This document shows positions 57,244-64,000 of a stretch of DNA of 64,000 nt, piece after piece. Source of the stretch: Arachnopeziza araneosa (Eukaryota > Ascomycota > Leotiomycetes > Helotiales > Arachnopezizaceae); contig QYAI01000022.1 of NCBI GenBank assembly GCA_003988855.1, positions 304,002-368,001 of the forward strand, read 5' to 3'. The translations under genes and the position numbers were made by a program. The number at the start of each line of letters is the position of its first letter. Position 1 is the first letter of the stretch. The notes beneath the pieces are model-generated. The model did no database searches, was not told where the DNA came from, and saw only the letters and a program-made list of their open reading frames with translations.

Positions 57244-60188
57244 CTAGTACTCTTCGAGCTCGAGATACGCACCCGCTAAATGGACCATACAGTCTAGTGC
57301 ATGAGTCTGACGACCTACTAGTCTCAATTCTCCGAGCAGTCTTTCGTGTAGCTTGACCGATGCTCTATATTGTCCAGTGGCACTTAGATTCAGGCCAAGA
57401 AATCGTTGGTATTGATAGTACTCCTCATCTTGACGAGGAAGCTCGGCATCGCGAATTTGAATAAACGAGAGATACTGCTCGAGTAATCTCGATACTTTTT
57501 CGTGACGGCCACAAGCGTGATACAATACAGCAAAATCGAATACGGACGAGGCACGGTCGTGGAGCTTGGCATCTTTGACCCAAATATCTCCATTTTGGGG
57601 AGATAAACACACATTCATATGCATAAGCAAGGCTGTTCGCTGCTGATGGGGGCCCAAGTAGGATATGATCCTAGCAGAGATTTGCAAAATCTTAAGTGTA
57701 ACTTTCCACAAGTTACTCTGCTGGGTTTCGGGCATTCTATCTCGACACCATTCATGTACGAGAGGGTGTAATGATATCTGAGCAGAGTGATCAACTGTGA
57801 TAAGAGAGAATGACGCAAGGACTGCTACCGCTTTTCCCCATAAAATGCTATCCCAGGACGTTGGCATCGCTTTCATTAAAAAGCTAGTGTTGAGAATGTC
57901 GGAGCCACAATTTCCAGCTGCTATTTGACATGCATGAGCTTTTTCGAAAACATCTTCCTGAATATTATCAAAATGCAAGAATGAGAATATTTGTAGCAGA
58001 TTCAAAGCGAAAGTCGCATGATCCTCGGGCATCATCTCAATCCTCCGAACTGAAATTTCCCAAGTCGTGAAAACCGAATACTGATACTCGGTACTCGATC
58101 TTCGGTTTCCAGACTCCAATAATCGCTTCTTTTGATTCCTGAACAAGTCACAGAAGTTTTCCAGGCTACAAATATTTTGTCGAATCACGGCACCGGCCTG
58201 GACGATAGCAAGAGCAAAGTTTCCGAGTTGAGATGCCACACTCTCAGCTGACTGTCGGAAATGGCCATCTTCCAAGTCTGTAACTGCCGCAGTTTTGAGG
58301 AGAAGGGCTACAGCATCCTCGTTATTCAATCCATCCACTTTGAAATAGCCAGAGGATCCGAATTTCTGAAGATCTGGGTTTCGACTTGTGATCAGAATTG
58401 TTCCACTACTTCCAGTTGGGAAAAATCTGGATATATCCACGTTGGGATCATCCGCGTTGTCGATAATAAGAATCCAATGTTTTTTAGTAGACAACCATTC
58501 TTTCACCGCTTCCATGTTTTCTTGTTGTTTACAAGCTCGTGCAATTTTCAAGAATCCTTGCTCGACGGTTTCCATGCTGCTTGCATCGAGAAAGAAAATT
58601 GCCCAGAAGCTACCTTCGAATTAGCAAAATTATGGTTGAAATTTCTGTAATGATGATCAAAAGATATATGCATAAGGATGAAATTCTACCTAAGCTGGAA
58701 TTTATAGATTGAACTTACTGGTTTCGATAATCATTAGCAAACTTCAAACATAATTCTGTTTTACCACTTCCGCCCATGCCATATAGTACGAATATTTGCT
58801 GCGTGCCTATGGATCTATCCTGAAGCAGTGATTCCGCGAGTTGTTTGCGTATATCATGTCTTCCGGTAAAATGCGAACTGACTGTTGGAACAAGAAAATA
58901 TTCATTTATAATATCCAAGGTAGCATTTTCCCCCAGTAGCCTTTTGATGCTTCGAAGAACTGCTTTATATGTCCTGTCATTCGATGTTGCGAATCGGCAC
59001 ATATCTCTGTGCGTAGCGGAGACAGGAATTTGGTCTTCGTACGTCGGGATCTCGCCCGGTGGCGTCAAGAGTGCTGAGGTTTTCCCTACGACCTGTCAAG
59101 TTTAGCCAACGGAGCTCCGTTTAAGCCAAATAGGGAATCTTACCAATGTAGGCAATCCTCTCATGACCACTGTTTCGTAAAAGCTTATAATGGGATAAGT
59201 GTACGCTTCATGATGGTTCTTATACTCATTATTCAGATGAATAAGAGCTTCGGATCTCTCTGCCAATGTTTCCAAAAGTATTGGACTTGGCTTTATTGCT
59301 ACGGCCGTCGGAATCCGAAATATGGGAGCTGCATAGCTAGCCAAAACACTACCTTGGTGTGGCGTCCCGAAGAAGATGACACCACGAAGGTTCTGATATA
59401 TATTGACATAATTGGGCTCTTTTTGTGCAATGATAAGTGCCTGGCAGTGCATTAGATGTGAGAAACAGGAAATGAAATAATTATAGGTACTGACTTGCTT
59501 TATGACAAGACCACCAAGGCTATGTCCGATAAAGATAATAGGTCGTTTCGACCCCTATTAAGGAAACAATAAACTGAGTTAGCAAGCATGAATTTGAAAG
59601 CAGGAGAAATAAAGAGAGAAACTGAACAAAGCGTTCTAATATGATATCGCTTCGAGACATACTGCATCTCTACCCGGTCTACTTTCTCTAAGCTCTAGCA
59701 ATTCGCAGAGCAACGCCCTTGAATGATCTACAATGCCTCCCATGCTTGAGCTAAAAGCTGCTTGTGCATCTAAAAATATTTTAGCACAGGCTTGTGGGTC
59801 TTTGAGAAAAGGGAGATCAGGATGAACGAATCCTCAAGAGTGCCTATTCATTGCGTGCCAAACGAAGGAGAATTTATACATACTGTACCCGAAGTTCAGC
59901 ATTCGTGCCTTTGGCAAGTCAAGTGGGAGGAAATCGCGCTGCCATAGCTTATTCGTTGTGGGGTGCGTCCATGTTCTCAAAGCGTCTCCGTTCAAGCCAT
60001 GAACAGAGACGATGCTAGTTAAAAATTAGCTTTAAGACTTCAAAGACAGAATGTTTTATGATGAGGAGTATTTGAAGTTATTTGATGGCAGGTTTAGGGG
60101 GTACACACTCGAGAGACAGATCTAAAGTGATATCGAGATCACTTGTATTGCTGCTAGTAGGGTACAACGTCGAAATTCCAAATGCCAT
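57244..60188 (-). CDS. NLR-type receptor: alpha/beta-hydrolase, NB-ARC, TPR; ends at premature TAG
   Basis: Fungal STAND/NLR protein, a class implicated in non-self recognition and regulated cell death. Seven exons: 60109-60188, 59884-60014, 59663-59769, 59495-59554, 59144-59440, 58719-59092 and 57244-58609. They give 804 residues to the first stop. The N-terminal domain is a SesB-like serine hydrolase: IVSVHGLNGDALRTW, the nucleophile elbow GHSLGG (Ser118), FFGTPHQGS, and a candidate catalytic His253 in SATHRDMCRF. The NB-ARC domain has the P-loop YGMGGSGKT (about 327-335), Walker B WILIIDNADD, and ILITSRN. C-terminal TPR-like helices follow. At 57244-57246 the frame meets TAG, but the same frame stays open for another 221 codons that continue the TPR array. 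Either the gene is disrupted or the receptor is truncated. Degenerate mobile DNA lies directly upstream. Confidence 0.85.
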
Positions 60189-60702
60189 ATGGCGATCGAA
60201 GAACTCGCTCAGATAGAACAAGCTTAATGATAGAAGCTTAGAGGAAATTTAGTGAGGTATGCTCTGGAGCTTGAAAGGAACGGTCCGTTCCATTAGGTGC
60301 TTTCATCCACGTTTCAAGGAGCCGGGCGCCTAGATGTATGCACATTCTAATCAGCAGGCCGCAAGGCGGACTCAGTCCAAAAATACGTTCCAAGCACTGC
60401 GGTGACATTGGCTGACACCTAGAAACCCGGGCCGAAGTACAGGTTCCGGTCATGTTGTGTTGGGCAAACGTCTCAGAGTATGCTGGAAGCTGATTTGAGG
60501 CTGCTACAACCACCTTCGAAATCGGCCTGTTTTTTGCCGATTTGGCCGCCCCATGCACCCCAATTTTTAATAAGGATCTAATCAGCTAGACTAACTTAAT
60601 TAAACTAACCACCACAACTCGATCAAAACACGTCCAATTCAAGTGATAGGTATATATTTGAACTCCTCTAAGTACGCTCTAGCTAAATATAAAAAAAATA
60701 TC
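60189..60702. other. Boundary between NLR gene and mobile DNA
   Basis: The left part is the NLR promoter region, which is locally GC-richer around 60.3-60.55 kb. From about 60.57 kb the sequence becomes AT-rich and full of CTAG, which marks the start of mobile DNA. I did not find a clear terminal inverted repeat or TA duplication. Confidence 0.5.
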
Positions 60703-61647
60703 ATGGCTTCTAACCTTCGTCGTGAAGTAGCAGACGCGATTGACGCAGTGCTGCTGCAGCTTTCTTCCCAACACCATGAACCTGACCTATATGAACTTGC
60801 AGCTAGGTTTGGTACTACATATGAGGCTATTCGATATAGGAGACGAATGCTACAAGCACGACGTGATATTGGTGCTGATTTGCTTGACTACTTCTTTATA
60901 CACAACGATTTATATGTAGACGAGATGGCAGATTAGCTCTGGAAGAACTACGATATCGACTCGTCTAATAGCTCTGTAGAGCGCTTCCTCAAGACTCATA
61001 AAATCACTAATAAGAAGCTCAAGATAGTAGCAGAGCAGCAGAGTGATAAATTGATTAAGGCGTGGTACGATAAGTCTCGCTACTGGACTGCTGACCAAAT
61101 CGTCTGTATTGATGAATCAGCGTACGATGAGAGAAATAGCAACAGGCGGATAGGCTAGACTTATTCTGGCATGAAGGCTTCAATTCGAAAGCGTCTTGAA
61201 CGCAAAGGGCGCTGGTTAGTCTTGCTAGCAATAGATATAGATAGCTAGTTTAGCTGTTTATATTATCAAGGTAGATTTAAGGGCTATATGGTAGCAGAGT
61301 AGTTGCAAAGAGACGTGATACTAAAAATAAACAGTTATCTAGCTTCTCGATTAATTCTAGTTCTTGACAACGCTTCTATACACTACTACGCTGCGATCAA
61401 AGAGCTCTGCCGTAGCAAAGGCGTTCGAATCGAATATCTACTACTTTATTGTCTATTCTTAAATTCAATTGAAGAGAGCTTTCATGATATTAAAGCTTAT
61501 ATTCGACGAACGTACCAGTCGTTACATGAGCAATATTCTTGCTTTGAGACCTACTTAAGAGCTACTATTCGTCAATATACTCGTAGCTCAGCAGCTGCAA
61601 AGAGAGCAAGAGGTTATTTTAAGGCTTTTGGATATAGATTGCTATAG
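60703..61647 (+). pseudogene. Tc1/mariner-like transposase, four in-frame TAG stops
   Basis: Degenerate DD34E transposase. One reading frame of 315 codons runs from the ATG at 60703 to a TAG at 61645, broken by TAG at 60934, 61156, 61246 and 61300 and by no other stop and no frameshift. An N-terminal helix-turn-helix region is followed by SSVERFLKTHKIT, the first acidic motif CIDESAY, the second LVLDNASIH, and the last in LNSIEES; 34 residues separate the second Asp from the Glu. Most of the TAGs fall where related transposases carry Trp (for example GW before the RIG block and EEWL). Two conserved Pro positions before the Glu read Leu and Ser. All of these are C-to-T type changes, as RIP makes. 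The element cannot be active. Confidence 0.85.
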
Positions 61648-61986
61648 CTTTTTAGATAAGAAGTTGTTTGGGAGTACGGGAGAATTTCGGTGTTTCGTTA
61701 AAAACGTGTACTTCGTGAAATATAATACATTTAATACAATATTCAAACGCTTGTATCTTAATTACTTTTAATCGTACGATTAATACAAGAACGGCAATCG
61801 ATTCTCTATAGTCTAAATAAGTTATTTAGATATTAAGAGCGAAGTTATAGTGTGTATTGCGCTTACTTAACGAATATGCCCGAAACTCGTAGTGTTGATG
61901 TTTTCTCAGATTATTTCACTAAAATCGACATCCTGAACATCTGCAAATAGCTAAATTGACGTTAAATTAAGGTTTGAGCAAGCTCT
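61648..61986. other. Spacer between two convergent degenerate genes
   Basis: 340 AT-rich bases between the tails of the transposase and the minus-strand degenerate gene. No terminal repeat recognised. Confidence 0.5.
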
Positions 61987-63956
61987 TTAATTAGCTAGAC
62001 TATTATTAATTCGTCTAGTAAATCTATGTAAAAGAAAAAAACAAGCTTGATTCGAAGACGTCATTATCATCAGCTTCATTAACACTAATTTCCTCTCTGT
62101 ACGACTCTTCGTACTAAGTATCGTCTTTATATAGCTTCCATAGATCCTTTGGACTTTCTTCTTCAACTTGAGGCTTATAGCTTGAAGATTCCTTATATGT
62201 ATCTTTTCTAATCTTTTGTGGAGAGATCGAATTGCCTGAACCTCTTGATATACGAGCAGAGCGAGCTTCGCTGTAGCGACGCTCTTGAATAAGATTTCCA
62301 AAGCGCTGAGCTTCTTTTATATTCGATTGCTCTATCCGTAGCTGATCTTGCTCTCTATTCCAAATTGCTTTCTAGGTTCTAACTTCATTCTTAGCAATAA
62401 GAAAGCTTCTAAGTAGCAGGCTATATTCTATTGCTTTTGAGTCTGTTACTAACGCTAATTGCTTAGGATCTAAGTCTAGAACACTTAGTTTCTTAACTAG
62501 AGCTTGAATGCTTTCAGCCCTAGCTAGATAAGTTCTTTTCAGGTACGCACTAAAGTGTTGAAGTATTATAAAAACGAAAGAAGAGCCTGCAATTAGGCTT
62601 AATTCACGAAGCTCTCGCAAGCTAAGCGGCTTTGCAATTAGCTCTTAGTAAGACCTGCGTCTTAGTAGAGGCAAGCTATTGTACGCCTGAGGAGTGCTGT
62701 AAGGTAAGTAAGTTAGAGGAAAGTATGCTGGAGGATAAGCTAGTAGCGGCAGAAGCGAAGGTGTAAATGTATAGGACAGTCCTGATATATGTTCCAGATC
62801 TTGTATAGTGTTTTGCAGTGAATACTAGAAGGATTCTTCAGCTCGTCTCGAGATTCTACTACTTTTCGAAGTATATTTCCTAGCTTCTTTAGCAGCCTCA
62901 GCCTTTCGAAGTGTCGAAGGGCGAATTTTTGTCTGATTAGTTCTGTATTGCTAGTTAGTGTCATTAGCTATAAATTTAACTAGTAAATCTATTGGAATTC
63001 GACTAAGATCAGTATTCTCCTGCTTGATTTCAGCTTTCTAGAGCTGTAGATCTTCAAGATCAAGTCTATAGTGGCGTTCAACACTATTCTCTTAGTTGAT
63101 TTTGCCTCCATAAGTCCAACACTAGCGCCTGTAGTTTGGGCACCTCTTTTCTTCACACCTCCACTGCTAAGAGAGCCTTGCTAGCATAGATTGCCGTCTA
63201 TCCGACTGATATAGCTCTTGGAGCTGCTTTTTAGTCGGAGAATCACGTTTTCGAGCAGCTATAATCCGAACTTCGCTCTTATCGTCAGAGCTAAAAGCTC
63301 TTTGAGAAGAAGCCTTTTTCTTTTCTTTTCTCGTCTTCTCTGGCTCAGGTGACGACAGAGGATCTTCTTTTGTGATCTACTGAGCTTCGATTTCTACGTT
63401 TTGAGCGGCTTTTGGTTCTCTCTGAATAAGGACTTCTAGCTAATCTTTCTATGAATCTACGTCATATAGCTCTTGATGAAAGAGCTTGTTTTGAGGGCCA
63501 TATTTGCCACGGAGAAGAAGTTCTCGTAGCTTATATAGAGTGCTAATCTTCTTTCTTTTAGTAAAGGCAATTGCTTTGCTTGTGTACTCGCTGAACTTGG
63601 ATTCTCTGACTGCAAATGACTTAATATCTACACACGAACTAGCCTCCTGCCTTATTTTTCTATCTACAGATATACGGAAGTTTATATTGACTCTGAATTC
63701 GATATTCTTCGGAGGCGGAGGTAGGGGTGAAGAGGATGAGATCGGTATCGGTTCTGCACTTGATTCTAAGCTTAACGTTGGCTTACGAGCAGCAGAAGCC
63801 TAGCTCTGATCGAGTAGCAGATTTATTATCTAAGCCTTCCTTTTGCTTCGTATTTAATATGATCTTAGTGGAGGGTTTGCGAGCGCGTTTAGTAGCAGGT
63901 AGGGTAGGCTGCTTAGACTGCTTAGACTGCTTAGAAGGAGCTTTTTGGCGCGCCAT
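61987..63956 (-). pseudogene. Unrecognised degenerate gene, about 650 codons, with Cys/Trp/His module
   Basis: From about 63800 to 61990 one minus-strand frame reads as protein for about 600 codons, broken by roughly thirteen TAG, two TAA and no TGA. The ATG at 63956 begins a basic Ser-Lys-Gln-rich leader in a neighbouring frame, so one frameshift or a lost intron lies near 63.8 kb. Visible parts are a Lys-rich N-terminus, a segment with STLYKLRELLLRGKYGPQ, an acidic/basic linker, and a compact module (about 63160-63040). In that module WRCEEKRCPNY, a Cys-Trp pair and a His-Tyr pair are spaced like a small zinc-binding domain. A long helical, charged C-terminal half follows. I cannot name the family. 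Its tail-to-tail position beside the transposase and its decay pattern suggest mobile DNA. Confidence 0.65.
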
Positions 63957-64000
63957 AGTGATGAAAACACTAGAGAATCAGTGCCTAATTAGGAAGTATC
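63957..64000. other. Window edge
   Basis: AT-rich sequence upstream of the degenerate minus-strand gene; the right limit of the mobile DNA is outside the window. Confidence 0.4.

Noticed and set aside
57244..57320. An intron that would remove the TAG in the NLR-type gene
   Set aside because: The nearest GT donors give introns that are too short or that delete good TPR sequence; no convincing donor, branch and acceptor set.
62740..62964. Minus-strand 74-codon frame
   Set aside because: It is in a different frame from the one that reads continuously through the region; a shadow.
63504..63803. Plus-strand 99-codon frame near the right edge
   Set aside because: Antisense to the degenerate minus-strand gene, which reads as protein over the same bases.
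60703..63956. TAG read as an amino acid in the mobile genes
   Set aside because: Several normal host genes in the window (acyl-CoA ligase, HPPD, veA, acid phosphatase) end at TAG, so it terminates translation here.

Overview
The window is nuclear DNA of a filamentous ascomycete (Pezizomycotina). The VeA sequence and the overall gene set fit Leotiomycetes best, but that placement is an inference. Genes carry short 45-120 bp introns with GTAAGT/GTATGT donors and CTAAC-like branch sites, intergenic spacing is fungal, and the families present (velvet regulator, Zn2Cys6 factors, RTA1-like, membrane Mga2/Spt23-like factor, NB-ARC/TPR NLR, mutated mariner) are typical. I built gene models by joining exons by eye; every joined model keeps frame across its junctions.

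Layout. 1.4-7.3 kb: a long-chain acyl-CoA synthetase (-), 4-hydroxyphenylpyruvate dioxygenase (-), and, divergent from it, a TTC36-type TPR protein (+). 8.8-10.4 kb: the velvet regulator veA (-), followed by about 7 kb without a recognisable gene. 17.5-21.2 kb: an RTA1-like seven-helix membrane protein (-) divergent from an Upc2-like Zn2Cys6 factor (+). Their shared promoter holds an inverted repeat that overlaps a TCGTATA sterol-response core. 23.5-29.1 kb: a second, 852-residue Zn2Cys6 factor and a secreted GH13 alpha-amylase. 29.2-32.8 kb: an AT-rich stretch without genes. 32.9-46.2 kb: a PFK-2/FBPase-2, RNase H1, a Na+/H+ antiporter and a 1431-residue Mga2/Spt23-like membrane-anchored factor (all +). 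47.3-55.5 kb: an uncharacterised 818-residue disordered protein (-), a secreted acid phosphatase (-), and a multicopper oxidase with an N-terminal membrane anchor (+).

The right end (56.5-64 kb) is accessory in character. It holds a hydrolase/NB-ARC/TPR NLR-type receptor whose TPR region is cut by one in-frame TAG. Next to it lie a Tc1/mariner-like DD34E transposase with four in-frame TAGs and an unrecognised degenerate gene of about 650 codons on the opposite strand, whose one long frame is broken almost only by TAG. Stops in the two mobile-element genes are about 17 TAG, 2 TAA and no TGA, as expected from TGG-to-TAG and CAG-to-TAG changes of the kind RIP makes.

The observations I rate highest are the HPPD/TTC36-like pair (in mammals TTC36 is reported to protect HPPD from degradation), the interrupted NLR beside the mutated elements, the palindrome between the RTA1-like and Upc2-like genes, and a last intron in the Mga2-like gene whose retention would remove the membrane anchor.
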